The notes under the pieces are model-generated. The model was not told where the DNA came from. It saw only the letters and a list, made by a program, of their open reading frames with translations, and did not search any database. From Prochlorococcus sp. AG-363-M21 (GTDB taxonomy: Bacteria; Cyanobacteriota; Cyanobacteriia; PCC-6307; Cyanobiaceae), in contig QCFU01000007.1 of the NCBI GenBank assembly GCA_003278305.1, forward strand, positions 1 through 64,000: a stretch of 64,000 nucleotides of DNA. Reading direction: 5' to 3'. A program made the translations under genes and the position numbers. Below, in pieces: positions 1-10,009 of the stretch. Positions within the stretch are counted from its first letter, which is position 1. Each line of letters opens with the position of its first letter.

Positions 1-2014
1 GATTATCTACTCTTCTAGATTCATGTCTTTCCGTGCCTATTACATGTAATCCTCCAGCTTCTCTAACTTGAACTTCTTCTTGAGAAACCACTTCATCATA
101 TTCTGAACGAACTAAAGTAATTGCTTCTCTTAAAGATTGAATTAATGGATCATTGGTAGGAGCTTTTTCTGCCGCAGTAGAAATGCGGTCTTCTAATTCA
201 ATTGCAGTCAAAGCTCTATCTCCCCATTCTTTCACTAATCTATGCTCTAAATCAATCAAAGCTTTTTCTGTATCTTCAGTCAATAAACAAGGATATAAAT
301 TGCTAATTGCATTCTTTTTCTCTATTTTTTTCTCCAAATTTTCTTCACCAAAACCTACTGATTTCTCAGTACGTCTCTGCAATGGGATAGGAGGTTTATG
401 ACCATCTTCTGGTTTAACTAATTTTGGCAAAAGAGCCTCACGAAGCTTTAATCGAGCCATATAGTCACTATTTCCCCCAAGAATGATGTCAGTACCTCTT
501 CCTGCCATATTTGTGGCAATAGTTACTGCTCCTGCTCTTCCTGCCTGAGCAACAATCTCTGCCTCTCTTTCAACATTCTCAGGTTTAGCGTTTAATAGAT
601 TATGAGGAATTTTTTGTTCCGATAAAAGAGAACTTAAAAGCTCACTTTTTTCAACACTGGTTGTTCCAACTAAAACTGGTCTACCTTTCTTATGAACATC
701 AGCAGTTTCGGCAGCAACAGCTCTCCATTTACCAGCTTCAGTTTTATAAACTTGATCTACCCAATCATTCCTTGACCGAGGCCTATTAGTAGGAATAACA
801 GTTGTCTCTAATTTATATGTTTTTTCAAATTCAACTTCTTCGGTTTTTGCGGTACCAGTCATTCCAGCTAATCTTGGATATAAAAGAAAGAAATTTTGAT
901 AAGTTATTGATGCCAAAGTCTGAGTTTCTGGCTGAATATCCAAACTTTCTTTAGCCTCAATAGCTTGATGTTGCCCATCACTCCAACGACGACCTGGCAT
1001 GACTCGACCAGTAAATTCATCAACTATTACAGCTTCATCATTTCTAACGATGTAATTAACATCTTTGATAAATAACTCTTTTGCTTTAAGAGCATTGGTG
1101 ATGTAATGAGCCCAAGGATCTTTAGGATCATATAAATCATTAATACTTAAAAGTTGCTCAGCTTTTGCAAAACCTTCATCAGTCAAAGTACAGGTTCTTT
1201 GTTTCTCATCTACTTCATAATCTCCCTCTGGATCTATTCCATCCTTTCCCATCTCAGCAGCCCTTTTTAAAGAAGCTACAACCTCTGCAGCCCTCTGATA
1301 TTTTTCTTGAGGTCTCTCAACTTGACCAGAAATAATTAATGGAGTTCTTGCTTCATCAATTAGAATTGAATCAACTTCATCAATAATGCAATATTGAAAA
1401 TTCCTTTGAACAATTTCGACTCTATCACTAGCCATATTATCTCTTAAATAATCAAATCCAAGCTCGGAATTAGTTGCATAAGTAATATCACATTCGTAAT
1501 TTTTTAGTCTTTCACTTGGACTCATATCCTGCTGAATCAAGCCAACAGACAAACCTAAGAATCTATGAATTTGTCCCATCCATTCAGCATCTCTTCTTGC
1601 GAGATAATCATTAACTGTAACTACATGAACACCTCTACCGGTTAAAGCATTTAAGAAGCTTGGCAAAGTTGCAACTAAAGTCTTACCTTCGCCTGTCTTC
1701 ATTTCAGCTATCTGTCCTTCGTGTAAAACCATTCCTCCAAGAAGCTGAACATCAAAATGACGCATTCCTAAGACTCTCTTACTTGCTTCTCGAACAACCG
1801 CAAATGCTTGAGGTAATAATTCATCCAATAATTCTGTTTGCTTATCAAAGTCAGAGGCATTCTCTAAAAGCTGACGAAACTCGGATGTTTTCGCTCGAAG
1901 TTCTTCATCCGACAATGGCGCTATTTCCTCTTCGAGGAGGTTGATATCAGTAACCAAAGGCTGATATCGCTTCAGCTTACGAGCGTTTGGGTCTCCCAGC
2001 AAAAGCTTGAGCAT
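1..2014 (-). CDS. secA: Protein translocase subunit SecA (5' part, runs off the left edge)
   Basis: SecA is the ATPase motor that drives unfolded preproteins through SecYEG; in cyanobacteria it serves both thylakoid and plasma membranes. Reading leftward from ATG at 2014, about 671 codons are present. They start [18 protein letters not shown], contain the Walker A core TGEGKT and the [13 protein letters not shown] segment, and end in [12 protein letters not shown] near position 1. That last motif lies in the second nucleotide-binding domain, so roughly 270 C-terminal residues are outside the window. It is divergent from the acetyltransferase gene, with 120 bases between the starts. Family identity is certain; the missing end is an edge effect, not a truncation. 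Confidence 0.97.
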   Translation of the reverse strand, partial: MLKLLLGDPNARKLKRYQPLVTDINLLEEEIAPLSDEELRAKTSEFRQLLENASDFDKQTELLDELLPQAFAVVREASKRVLGMRHFDVQLLGGMVLHEGQIAEMKTGEGKTLVATLPSFLNALTGRGVHVVTVNDYLARRDAEWMGQIHRFLGLSVGLIQQDMSPSERLKNYECDITYATNSELGFDYLRDNMASDRVEIVQRNFQYCIIDEVDSILIDEARTPLIISGQVERPQEKYQRAAEVVASLKRAAEMGKDGIDPEGDYEVDEKQRTCTLTDEGFAKAEQLLSINDLYDPKDPWAHYITNALKAKELFIKDVNYIVRNDEAVIVDEFTGRVMPGRRWSDGQHQAIEAKESLDIQPETQTLASITYQNFFLLYPRLAGMTGTAKTEEVEFEKTYKLETTVIPTNRPRSRNDWVDQVYKTEAGKWRAVAAETADVHKKGRPVLVGTTSVEKSELLSSLLSEQKIPHNLLNAKPENVEREAEIVAQAGRAGAVTIATNMAGRGTDIILGGNSDYMARLKLREALLPKLVKPEDGHKPPIPLQRRTEKSVGFGEENLEKKIEKKNAISNLYPCLLTEDTEKALIDLEHRLVKEWGDRALTAIELEDRISTAAEKAPTNDPLIQSLREAITLVRSEYDEVVSQEEVQVREAGGLHVIGTERHESRRVDN

Positions 2015-2134
2015 AATTTCAAAACTACCAAGAATTTTATTAAGCCTAACTACCAAAAACAAAAAAAGTACGTCTAAAAAGCATTTAACGCTATAAATCG
2101 ATTATCTGTTATACATAAGAGAAGACAATTAAAA

Positions 2135-2629
2135 GTGTCTGATTCATTTTTTACAATGTCTCAAGTGAGGCTTGTCAAACATGCTCCAGGTGCACCTGGC
2201 TTAAGAATATTAGGCTTAGGCCCAAGTTTCATTCCAACTCAAGGCCTCAGCAAATTACAAAAACTTTTGGATAAGCATGCTTTCTGGGCAAAAAATAGAA
2301 GCTTTAAAAACTTAAAAATATTATTAGCAGGAAGTAAAGTAATAATTAGTCTTTGGAAAGGAAAAAGATTAATAGGGTTTGGGCGAGCTACTAGCGATGG
2401 AATATATCGAGCTGTTTTATGGGATATAGTTGTCGCAGATGATTTACAGAGAAAAGGCCTAGGAAGAAGAGTAGTAGAAGAATTATTAGCAATGCCTGCA
2501 ATTAGTAAGGTAGAAAAAGTATATTTAATGACAACACATAGCTCCGATTTCTATGAGCAATTAGGGTTTGACAAATGTTCAACTCAAGAACTGTTAATTA
2601 AATCAAAAAATATTAGCAAAACTGAATGA
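2135..2629 (+). CDS. GNAT-family N-acetyltransferase
   Basis: A 164-residue protein with the GNAT fold signature. Residues around 95-115 read VVADDLQRKGLGRRVVEELL, matching the acetyl-CoA-binding Q/RxxGxG/A loop, and a late segment (SSDFYEQLGFDKC) fits the C-terminal GNAT motif. The substrate cannot be read from sequence; relatives acetylate small amines or protein N-termini. The start is GTG at 2135, preceded by a purine-rich AAGAGAAG; an in-frame ATG at 2156 is an alternative that removes seven residues. The gene is divergent from secA and converges on tRNA-Gly, with a strong hairpin between. Confidence 0.85.
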   Translation: MSDSFFTMSQVRLVKHAPGAPGLRILGLGPSFIPTQGLSKLQKLLDKHAFWAKNRSFKNLKILLAGSKVIISLWKGKRLIGFGRATSDGIYRAVLWDIVVADDLQRKGLGRRVVEELLAMPAISKVEKVYLMTTHSSDFYEQLGFDKCSTQELLIKSKNISKTE

Positions 2630-2658
2630 TTTTTTAGATCGGTATTTTCAGCCAACAA

Positions 2659-2687
2659 AAAAGCCAGTACAAGACTGGCTTTTTAAT
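2659..2687. terminator. Bidirectional rho-independent terminator
   Basis: A perfect 7-bp stem AGCCAGT/ACTGGCT with a 5-base loop is flanked by an A-run on the left and a T-run on the right. It can therefore end rightward transcription of the acetyltransferase gene and leftward transcription of tRNA-Gly. It lies exactly between the two convergent genes. Confidence 0.85.
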
Positions 2688-2688
2688 A

Positions 2689-2760
2689 AGCGGATGAAGA
2701 GATTCGAACTCTCGACCCTCTCCTTGGCAAGGAGATGCTCTACCACTGAGCTACATCCGC
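2689..2760 (-). tRNA. tRNA-Gly (GCC)
   Basis: On the minus strand the sequence begins GCGGATGTAGCTCAG, pairs a 7-bp acceptor stem GCGGATG/CATCCGC, and has a 5-bp anticodon stem CTCCT/AGGAG around TTGCCAA, giving anticodon GCC. A GTTCGAATC T-loop follows. The discriminator base is U, as usual for bacterial tRNA-Gly. The CCA end is not encoded, since the next bases read TAT. Confidence 0.96.
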
Positions 2761-2843
2761 AAAAATAAAAATTATTCTGATAAAAGAAGCATGCCTTAGA
2801 AGAGGGGCAATGGTCAATGAATTTTGAAATTAATCATAGTTTA

Positions 2844-3320
2844 TTAATTAAGCGATTTCATTAATGAAGCCATTTCTAGAGCTTGTAATGCATAATTCCA
2901 TCCAAGGTTTGTTTTAATCCCAGCTCTTTCTAGAGCTTGCTGCATAGTATCTGTTGTCAAAACACCAAAAATGATGGGCAAGCCAGTATCTCTTGAAACA
3001 GAAGCTATGCCTTTGCTGGATTCACCAACTACAACATCAAAATGAGGAGTATCTCCTCTTATAACTGCCCCTAAAGTAATTAATACCTGATAATTACCTT
3101 TTCTAGCTAATGATTGACAAACAACTGGTAATTCAAAAGCACCTGGAACCCATACAACATCAAGCTGAGAACTATCTTGTGATGTGTCAATACCATGCCT
3201 TTCAAGACAATCCTTACATCCACTCAAAAGTTTATTAGTAATTAAATCGTTGAATCTAGCGACAACGATTGCAATACGAATACCTGACGCCTCTGTAAAG
3301 CGTCCTTCTATTGAAGCCAT
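2844..3320 (-). CDS. ribH: 6,7-dimethyl-8-ribityllumazine synthase
   Basis: RibH catalyses the penultimate step of riboflavin synthesis, condensing 5-amino-6-ribitylaminouracil with 3,4-dihydroxy-2-butanone 4-phosphate. The 158-residue length is normal for the family. Visible signatures are the N-terminal IVVARFND, the substrate-loop VPGAFELP and the [12 protein letters not shown] segment, which carries the catalytic histidine region. It lies 58 bases downstream of psbZ on the same strand, so the two may share a transcript. Cytosolic enzyme, usually a 60-mer or pentamer. Confidence 0.97.
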   Translation of the reverse strand: MASIEGRFTEASGIRIAIVVARFNDLITNKLLSGCKDCLERHGIDTSQDSSQLDVVWVPGAFELPVVCQSLARKGNYQVLITLGAVIRGDTPHFDVVVGESSKGIASVSRDTGLPIIFGVLTTDTMQQALERAGIKTNLGWNYALQALEMASLMKSLN

Positions 3321-3378
3321 CTCTTATTTGCAAAGGGCTAACTAGTTGGGTCTAGCTTCGCACGCCAAGGGATGAAGT

Positions 3379-3576
3379 TCAAACAAAGTAAGAAATCAGA
3401 CCATTCACAAGGACAAGATGAAACCAAACACCACCTATAATCTCAATTTTCTTGATCTCACCATTGCGTCGATCTTCTGGATTGGTTTGGGTCATATAAA
3501 GGACCGGCACACCAACAACCAATAACAATGAAGCGAAGAGTAGTGCGTTAATAGCGACTGAACTAATTACCTGCAT
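3379..3576 (-). CDS. psbZ: Photosystem II protein PsbZ (Ycf9)
   Basis: PsbZ is a small two-helix thylakoid subunit at the edge of the photosystem II core that helps antenna contact and supercomplex stability. I start it at the ATG at 3576 (MQVISSVAINALLFASLLLV), giving 65 residues against about 62 in other PsbZ proteins. Helix 1 ends in LLVVGVPVLYMTQ and helix 2 reads GGVWFHLVLVNGLISYFV; both patterns are typical. The frame stays open for 36 more codons upstream (to 3684), but that part has no PsbZ similarity and is probably leader. It precedes ribH and is divergent from mutS. Confidence 0.9.
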   Translation of the reverse strand: MQVISSVAINALLFASLLLVVGVPVLYMTQTNPEDRRNGEIKKIEIIGGVWFHLVLVNGLISYFV

Positions 3577-3683
3577 AAGGATTGGAGCGATGGAGCAAAA
3601 GCTCTTTTCAAGTTCTTTATTGTCCCATGGAAAGAAACATTTTCTCAAAAAGATGACAGTGTTGTCGCGAGGCTTCACATCCA

Positions 3684-3701
3684 AAAGGCAAAATCGCCTT
3701 T
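3684..3701. promoter_or_regulatory. Hairpin in the psbZ-mutS divergent region
   Basis: An inverted repeat AAAGGC/GCCTTT with a 6-base loop lies 108 bases upstream of the psbZ start and 32 bases before mutS. It could sit in the 5' leader of either transcript. Only the dyad is seen; a role is inference. Confidence 0.3.
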
Positions 3702-3733
3702 ACTATGCGAAAGACTAATTAGTAGAGACGGGA

Positions 3734-6475
3734 ATGAGTGCCGAAAGTGAGCACCTACAAGGGAGTTTGTTTGGGAACATCCAAGCAGCGCCGAACAAAA
3801 AAGACACATTACAAAAGTTTCCAGATGAAGACAATGAAGATTTTTCAGACACTCAGCTGGCTCAATACTCTGCTATCAAGCCTCGAACAAGAAAAAAAGA
3901 CTCAAAGCTGGCACATGAAGAAGATATAAATAGATCAAGTACGAAAGAACAAGATTCAATTAATACTACTCATTCATACACTCATCATACTCAAATAGAT
4001 ATTAATCAAGTAACTCCAATACTTCGACATTATATAGAACTAAAAATAAGAAATCCTGAAAGAATCTTACTATATAGATTAGGGGACTTTTTTGAATGTT
4101 TTATTGAAGATGCAATTCTTTTATCACAAGTACTAGAATTAACTCTTACTGGAAAAGATGCAGGGAAAAAAGTTGGCCGTATACCAATGGCAGGAATTCC
4201 ACATCATGCTGCAGAAAAATATTGTTCACTGTTAATACAAAAAGGCTACTCAATAGCATTATGTGATCAACTAGAGAGTGTTCACAATAAAGAAGGAAAG
4301 ACAATTAAGAGAGGTATTACAAGAATACTTACACCTGGAACTGTTATAGAAGAAGGGCTACTTGAAGCGAAAAAGAATAATTGGCTGGTTGCGATATCAA
4401 TAGAAGATACAATTGAGAATAAAGATTGTAAATGGGGTTTAGCCAATGCAGATATTAGTACTGGAGAATTCATAGTAAAAGAAGGGTTTGGAACTCAAAA
4501 CCTTGGGCAAGAATTATTAAAAATAGAAGCTTCAGAAGTAATATGTGAACAGTCAAACGAAAATATTACTCATGATTGGTGCCCACAAAATGTTATTATT
4601 ACTTACAGTGAAAAGACACCTTTTAATCTTGTAGAAGCAGAAAGTAAAGTTAAAAAGTATTTTCAATTACAAACCCTCCAAGGCCTAGGGTTAGATGAAT
4701 GGAAAATGGCACTAAAAGCTGCTGGCGGTTTACTTTCATATTTAGAAGAAACAAATCCATTAAATGTGAAGGAAGGAAAGAAAAATTCTCGGATCATTCT
4801 TGATTTACCTCAAATCTCTTTCAATCAAGAATCACTAATCATTGATTCACAAACAAAAAGAAACCTGGAAATTATTGCTACTCAAAAAGATGGGCAATTC
4901 CAAGGGTCTTTACTTTGGGCAATAGATAGAACTCTTACAGCAATGGGAGGCAGGTGCTTACGGAGATGGATAGAAAATCCTTTGATTAAAAAAGAAAAAA
5001 TTCTTGCAAGGCAAAATGCAGTAAGCCTTCTTGTCAAAGAACAATCTATCCGGAACACCATAAGGAAACTACTCAAATCAATGGGTGATCTTGAACGTCT
5101 TTCAGGAAGAGCAAGTGCAGGGCAAGCAGGATCCAGGGATTTAATAGCAATAGCTAATGGTATAGAAAGATTGCCTCTATTAGCCGAAAATCTAAAAATA
5201 CTCCCAGATACTTGCCCTTCATGGTTAAAAGATCTACAAAGGATAGATTCTAAATTAATTGGACTATCAAAAACTATAAAATCTCAATTAATTGAAAACC
5301 CTCCTCTAAGTCTTACTGACGGCGGGCTTATTCATGATGGAGTTGACCCTTTATTAGATGGGATAAGAAATAAACTTGATGATCAATCTGCATGGCTAAA
5401 GAATCAAGAAAGCATTGAAAGAAAAGAGAGTAAAATTCAAAACCTTAAAATTCAATATCACAGAACATTTGGATACTTCTTTTCAGTTACAAAATCAAAA
5501 GCTAGCAATGTTCCAGTACATTGGATCAGAAGGCAAACATTATCAAATGAAGAAAGGTTTGTCACTCCCGATTTAAAAGCAAGGGAAGGCAGAATTTTTC
5601 AATTACAAGCAAGATCATCACAACGTGAATATGAGTTATTTTGTAATTTACGTGAAAAAGTTAGCCAGAATGCAACAAAGATTAGAAAGGTAGCAAGATC
5701 TATTGCAGGATTAGATGCACTAGCAAGCTTAGCTGAGATAGCATCACAATATAATTATTGTTGTCCATCTATTCTTGATAATAAATCAACCTCAAGACAC
5801 TTAAATATTCAAGATTGCAGACATCCAGTGGTAGAACAAATGCTTGTAGAAAAAGTATTCGAACCTAATTCGATTGACCTTGGTGTTGATACTGATCTCA
5901 TCATATTAACTGGTCCAAATGCAAGTGGTAAAAGTTGTTATCTTAGACAAATTGGATTGCTGCAACTACTTTCTCAAGTTGGAAGTTGGATCCCTGCCAA
6001 AAGTGCTTCTATAAGTATTACAGATAGGGTATTTACTCGTGTTGGAGCTGTTGATGATTTAGCAAGCGGTCAATCAACATTCATGGTGGAAATGTCAGAA
6101 ACAGCATATATACTAAATCAAGCAACTGATAAATCTTTAGTTCTATTAGATGAAATTGGCCGTGGAACCTCTACTTTTGATGGTCTCTCTATAGCATGGT
6201 CAGTAAGTGAATATCTTGCTTCTGAGATTAAAAGTAGAACAATATTTGCCACTCATTATCATGAATTAAATGGTCTATCAGAAAAAATAAAAAATATAGC
6301 TAATTTTCAAGTTTTAGTAGAAGAAACTGAAAATGACATTTTCTTTCTGCATAAAGTAATCCCAGGTGGAGCCAACAGAAGTTATGGCATAGAAGCTGCG
6401 AGATTGGCTGGCATCCCACAGAAGGTCATAGGAAATGCAAAAAAAATATTAAGCAATTTAGAGAAAAATAATTAA
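3734..6475 (+). CDS. mutS: DNA mismatch repair protein MutS
   Basis: MutS recognises mispaired bases and starts mismatch repair. The 913-residue protein has the mismatch-binding domain near residue 94 (TPILRHYIELK, then YRLGDFFECF, the counterpart of the FxE wedge region), connector, lever and clamp domains, and an ABC ATPase with Walker A GPNASGKSC near residue 726, then DEIGRGTSTFDG and the ATHYHEL segment. About 85 residues of low-complexity, charged sequence precede domain I, beginning MSAESEHLQGSLFG. The C-terminus stops right after the ATPase domain, without the tail carrying the clamp motif and tetramer domain in E. coli. ATG at 3734 is the only sensible start. Confidence 0.97.
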   Translation: MSAESEHLQGSLFGNIQAAPNKKDTLQKFPDEDNEDFSDTQLAQYSAIKPRTRKKDSKLAHEEDINRSSTKEQDSINTTHSYTHHTQIDINQVTPILRHYIELKIRNPERILLYRLGDFFECFIEDAILLSQVLELTLTGKDAGKKVGRIPMAGIPHHAAEKYCSLLIQKGYSIALCDQLESVHNKEGKTIKRGITRILTPGTVIEEGLLEAKKNNWLVAISIEDTIENKDCKWGLANADISTGEFIVKEGFGTQNLGQELLKIEASEVICEQSNENITHDWCPQNVIITYSEKTPFNLVEAESKVKKYFQLQTLQGLGLDEWKMALKAAGGLLSYLEETNPLNVKEGKKNSRIILDLPQISFNQESLIIDSQTKRNLEIIATQKDGQFQGSLLWAIDRTLTAMGGRCLRRWIENPLIKKEKILARQNAVSLLVKEQSIRNTIRKLLKSMGDLERLSGRASAGQAGSRDLIAIANGIERLPLLAENLKILPDTCPSWLKDLQRIDSKLIGLSKTIKSQLIENPPLSLTDGGLIHDGVDPLLDGIRNKLDDQSAWLKNQESIERKESKIQNLKIQYHRTFGYFFSVTKSKASNVPVHWIRRQTLSNEERFVTPDLKAREGRIFQLQARSSQREYELFCNLREKVSQNATKIRKVARSIAGLDALASLAEIASQYNYCCPSILDNKSTSRHLNIQDCRHPVVEQMLVEKVFEPNSIDLGVDTDLIILTGPNASGKSCYLRQIGLLQLLSQVGSWIPAKSASISITDRVFTRVGAVDDLASGQSTFMVEMSETAYILNQATDKSLVLLDEIGRGTSTFDGLSIAWSVSEYLASEIKSRTIFATHYHELNGLSEKIKNIANFQVLVEETENDIFFLHKVIPGGANRSYGIEAARLAGIPQKVIGNAKKILSNLEKNN

Positions 6476-6490
6476 TTACCGAAATTATTT
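6466..6490. terminator. Weak AT-only hairpin between mutS and cobH ends
   Basis: The inverted repeat AAATAATT/AATTATTT spans the facing stop codons of the convergent mutS and cobH genes, which are only 9 bases apart. All pairs are A-T, so its stability is low. A bidirectional terminator is possible but not certain. Confidence 0.3.
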
Positions 6491-7120
6491 CTCAATCATT
6501 GAATACCTCAATAAAGCATTTACTGAAGCTGCAGCCATGGCTGCTCCCCCTTTATTACCTTCAATTCTAATATGATGAATAGTAGATTTAGCTAAACGCT
6601 TTTTACTCTCTAAAACACTTATAAATCCCACAGGCATTCCAATCACTAAACTAGGCTTCATCAAACCTTCTGAAATCATATCTAATAATGCTAATAATGC
6701 TTTTGGAGCACTTCCAATAACAACTATTGGTGGAGTATCAGAAGAAAACTTATAGGAAAATTCTTCCCATGCTTTCTTCATTCCAATCACTGTTCTTGGT
6801 TCCTCTTTTTCATAATCTGAAGGGACCCACTCTAAAATAGAATTAACTGATGCATTCAATGTCTTGGAAGACATTGGAGTAATAGCAGATGCAGCCATAT
6901 TTGTATCAGTAATTATTCGAGCACCCTCCTTAAGAGCTATTACACCAGACTCACAAGCACCAGGAGTAAACTTTAATAAAGACTGGATTCCAAAATCGCC
7001 AGATGAATGAATCAATCTTTCCAGTACATCTTGCTCAATAGAATTAAATCCTGTATAACCCAGCCTAGACTGTATATATCGAATACTCTCCTGGAAAATG
7101 GGATGATCAATTGATTTCAA
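6485..7120 (-). CDS. cobH: Precorrin-8X methylmutase
   Basis: CobH/CbiC moves a methyl group from C-11 to C-12 of the corrin ring, forming hydrogenobyrinate or cobyrinate in cobalamin synthesis. The 211-residue length fits. Visible signatures are the early HPIFQESIRYI, the ITDTNMAASAI segment that forms part of the active site, and the glycine-rich VIGMPVGFISVLESK, followed by IRIEGNKGG. It is convergent with mutS and divergent from holA, with 59 bases between the starts. Another corrin/siroheme gene, cobA, lies at the far right of the window. No cobalamin-riboswitch-sized leader is present. Confidence 0.95.
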   Translation of the reverse strand: MKSIDHPIFQESIRYIQSRLGYTGFNSIEQDVLERLIHSSGDFGIQSLLKFTPGACESGVIALKEGARIITDTNMAASAITPMSSKTLNASVNSILEWVPSDYEKEEPRTVIGMKKAWEEFSYKFSSDTPPIVVIGSAPKALLALLDMISEGLMKPSLVIGMPVGFISVLESKKRLAKSTIHHIRIEGNKGGAAMAAASVNALLRYSMIEK

Positions 7121-7179
7121 TTTTCAGATAATACAAAATTCGATAAAGGCATCATCTCTCAAAAAGGAATTCATCTAAA

Positions 7180-8184
7180 ATGCCAATACATTTAATTTGG
7201 GGTGATGATCGTGGTTCTATTGACCATGCTATTAATCATTTAATTGAAAAGATAATAGATCCTAATTGGATAAGCCTTAATCTTAGTAGACTAAATGGTC
7301 AAGACCTAGCTCAAGTAAACCAAGCTCTCGAAGAAGTGCAAACTCCTCCATTTGGCACAGGAGGAAGAATAGTAGTACTGATAAAAAGTCCCTTTTGCAA
7401 TGGTTGTACACCTGAATTGGTAGAAAAATTTGAAAAGGGTTTAAAACAAATACCTAATAATACTCATTTAGTTTTAGTTAATTCAAATAAGCCAGATCAA
7501 AGGTTAAAAATAACAAAACTTCTACAAAATCTGAAAAAATCGAAAGAAGTTTTCGAGCAAAAATTTATTCTTCCACCAATTTGGGACGAATTAGGTCAAA
7601 AGAAATTGATTCAAGACATAGCACAGAAACTTAATCTTGAAATTGAAGAAGAAGCAATTTCTGCAATAATTGATGCTATTGGAAATGATAGTGTTAGGAT
7701 TATGTCTGAACTACAAAAAATTTCATTACTAGAAAAAACAAAATATATACAGAAAAAAAATAATACAATAATTATTAATAAGGAAATTGTAAACAATTTA
7801 GTTTTTGGCCATACAACTAATTCTTTAGAAATTAGTAATTACCTGATTGATGGAAAGCTTGGAGAAGCCATTTTGAAAATTGATTATCTATTAGATCAAG
7901 GTGAGCCTGCACTGAAAATTATTGCAACATTAACTAGCCAAATAAGAGGATTACTATGGGTTGCTTTATTGGATAAAGATCATAAAAATGATATAAATTT
8001 TATCGCAAAGAAGGCAGGCATCTCTAATCCGAAAAGAATCTATTTTATGCGTAAACAAATCAAAGGAAAATCAACAAACTTCTTAATTAATTTACTAGGT
8101 AAAGTTCTAGAAATTGAAGCTATGTTAAAAAGAGGTGAATCTGCTAAAAATTCTTTTAGGGATGGACTTCTAATAAATGTATGA
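7180..8184 (+). CDS. holA: DNA polymerase III delta subunit
   Basis: HolA (delta) is the wrench subunit of the clamp loader that opens the beta ring. The 334-residue protein starts MPIHLIWGDDRGSIDHAI, the usual HolA opening with a degenerate P-loop region. It keeps the domain II-III pattern, including ISNYLIDGKLGEAILKIDYLL and the later GQxxxLLWVALL-like helix, and ends in the typical AMLKRGESAKNSF. Sequence identity in this family is low, so the call rests on the overall pattern, length and the lysC neighbour. It is divergent from cobH and lies 43 bases before lysC. dnaX, another clamp-loader gene, is at 21.9 kb. Confidence 0.88.
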   Translation: MPIHLIWGDDRGSIDHAINHLIEKIIDPNWISLNLSRLNGQDLAQVNQALEEVQTPPFGTGGRIVVLIKSPFCNGCTPELVEKFEKGLKQIPNNTHLVLVNSNKPDQRLKITKLLQNLKKSKEVFEQKFILPPIWDELGQKKLIQDIAQKLNLEIEEEAISAIIDAIGNDSVRIMSELQKISLLEKTKYIQKKNNTIIINKEIVNNLVFGHTTNSLEISNYLIDGKLGEAILKIDYLLDQGEPALKIIATLTSQIRGLLWVALLDKDHKNDINFIAKKAGISNPKRIYFMRKQIKGKSTNFLINLLGKVLEIEAMLKRGESAKNSFRDGLLINV

Positions 8185-8227
8185 TTTCTTTTCAATCTCA
8201 TCTGACCAATTTCCACACACAAAATAA

Positions 8228-10000
8228 ATGACTATTTTGGTTCAAAAATTTGGAGGGACTTCTGTAGGCAGTGTTGAGCGTATTCAATCAGTTGCTCAAA
8301 GAATTGCTCTCAGCAAAAGCCAAGGCAATGATCTAGTAATTGTTGTTTCTGCGATGGGGAATACAACTAATGAACTCACAAGCTTAGCAAAATCAATAAG
8401 CAAGAGCCCTCCTAAAAGAGAAATGGATATGTTGCTTTCAACAGGAGAGCAAGTATCTATTGCATTGCTATCAATTGCACTCAATGAATTAGGAGTATCA
8501 GCCAAATCAATGACGGGAAGTCAAGTTGGAATAGTTACAGAATCTTCTCATGGGAAAGCAAGAATTCTTGAAATCAAAACTGAACGTATTAAAAATCTTC
8601 TTGAACAAGGGAAGATAGTTGTAATTGCAGGTTTCCAGGGCACTAGTCTTGGAAGTGGAGGAACTGCCGAAATAACAACCCTTGGCCGAGGAGGCTCAGA
8701 CACTTCGGCAATTGCTCTCGCGACAGCATTAGGAGCAGATGCTTGTGAAATATATACAGATGTACCTGGCGTACTCACTACTGATCCTAGAATTGTACCC
8801 AATGCTCAATTAATGCAGGAGATAAGCTGCGATGAAATGCTTGAACTAGCTAGTTTAGGTGCTGCAGTTTTACACCCAAGGGCCGTAGAAATAGCAAGGA
8901 ATTATGGAATTAAGCTGATTGTTCGTTCTAGTTGGAATAATGATCCGGGAACCACTTTGACTAGTCAAAATAAAAATCTAATCAGCAATAATGGTTTAGA
9001 AGTTAATAAACCGATTAATGGCGCAGAGCTAGTTGAAAATCAAGCTGTTCTTGGTTTATCTCATATTCCTGATAAACCTGGGATTGCTGCAGATTTATTT
9101 GAAATGCTTTCCAAAGGTGGAGTAAATGTTGATTTAATTATTCAATCTACTCATGAAGGAAATAGTAACGACATAACATTTACTGTTTGCGAAAATGATC
9201 TTGAAAAAGCAAAACTACTATGTGAAACATTTATCCAAAAGTTAGGAGGTGAACTATCAACACAAAAACAGATGAGCAAGTTAAGTATTAGAGGTGCAGG
9301 GATTATGGGTCGACCAAGTATTGCTGCAAGTTTATTTGAAACTATTTCTAAAGCGGGCATTAATCTACGGTTAATTGCCACTAGCGAAGTCAAGGTTAGT
9401 TGTGTAATAGATTCATCAATGGGCGCAAAGGCTCTTCGTTCAATTATTGAATTTTTTAAATTAGAAGACAACCAAGTGCAAATCAATCCAAAGGTAGTTA
9501 AATCTGGAGAGCCTGCAGTAAGAGGTGTAGCATTAGACCTTGAGCAAACTCAAGTAAGCGTAATAAATGTGCCTGATGTTCCTGGCTCAGCCGCAATAAT
9601 ATGCAAAAGACTTGCTGATTCTGGAATAAGCTTAGATACGATTATTCAATCAGAAAGAAAACATCTTAATGGAGGAAGGAATATAAGTTTTACTTTAAAT
9701 AAAAATGATAGAAAATTAGCTGATCAAGTACTAACTCATATTATAAAAAATTGGATTGGTTCACATATACAAGATGGTGAAGCTATTGCTAGAATTAGCG
9801 CTGTAGGTGCAGGTATGCCTAATACGCCTGGGACTGCAGCGAAAATGTTCAGAGCAATAGCAAATGCTGGAATAAATATTGAGATGATTGCAACAAGTGA
9901 AATTCGAACAAGTTGTATTGTTCCTGAAAGTGATGGTAGAAAAGCTTTACAAGTAGTTCATAATTTCTTTAACCTTAATAGAACCACCAACCTAAATTAA
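8228..10000 (+). CDS. lysC: Aspartate kinase with four ACT domains
   Basis: LysC phosphorylates aspartate, the first step to lysine, threonine and methionine. The 590-residue protein opens with VQKFGGTSVGS (the kinase K-x-G-G-S/T motif), and contains LGRGGSDTSAIALA and the YTDVPGV segment. After residue 270 there are two tandem pairs of ACT modules, seen as repeated (I)PD(K/V)PG-like openings and paired GIN(L/I)xxIATSE segments near residues 385 and 560. Two ACT pairs is the cyanobacterial arrangement and implies feedback control by lysine and/or threonine. Downstream pathway genes asd and dapA are at 16-18 kb. It converges on uvrB with a 9-base gap. Confidence 0.97.
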   Translation: MTILVQKFGGTSVGSVERIQSVAQRIALSKSQGNDLVIVVSAMGNTTNELTSLAKSISKSPPKREMDMLLSTGEQVSIALLSIALNELGVSAKSMTGSQVGIVTESSHGKARILEIKTERIKNLLEQGKIVVIAGFQGTSLGSGGTAEITTLGRGGSDTSAIALATALGADACEIYTDVPGVLTTDPRIVPNAQLMQEISCDEMLELASLGAAVLHPRAVEIARNYGIKLIVRSSWNNDPGTTLTSQNKNLISNNGLEVNKPINGAELVENQAVLGLSHIPDKPGIAADLFEMLSKGGVNVDLIIQSTHEGNSNDITFTVCENDLEKAKLLCETFIQKLGGELSTQKQMSKLSIRGAGIMGRPSIAASLFETISKAGINLRLIATSEVKVSCVIDSSMGAKALRSIIEFFKLEDNQVQINPKVVKSGEPAVRGVALDLEQTQVSVINVPDVPGSAAIICKRLADSGISLDTIIQSERKHLNGGRNISFTLNKNDRKLADQVLTHIIKNWIGSHIQDGEAIARISAVGAGMPNTPGTAAKMFRAIANAGINIEMIATSEIRTSCIVPESDGRKALQVVHNFFNLNRTTNLN

Positions 10001-10009
10001 AAGCTTAAC

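Noticed and set aside
153-401. Rightward ORF of 82 codons
   Set aside because: It lies wholly antisense to secA, which has clear SecA motifs across the same bases.
3577-3684. 36-codon upstream extension of psbZ
   Set aside because: PsbZ proteins are about 62 residues, and the extension covers a hairpin and has no PsbZ similarity.
9151-9486. Leftward ORF of 111 codons
   Set aside because: It is antisense to the ACT-domain part of lysC and has no protein-family features.
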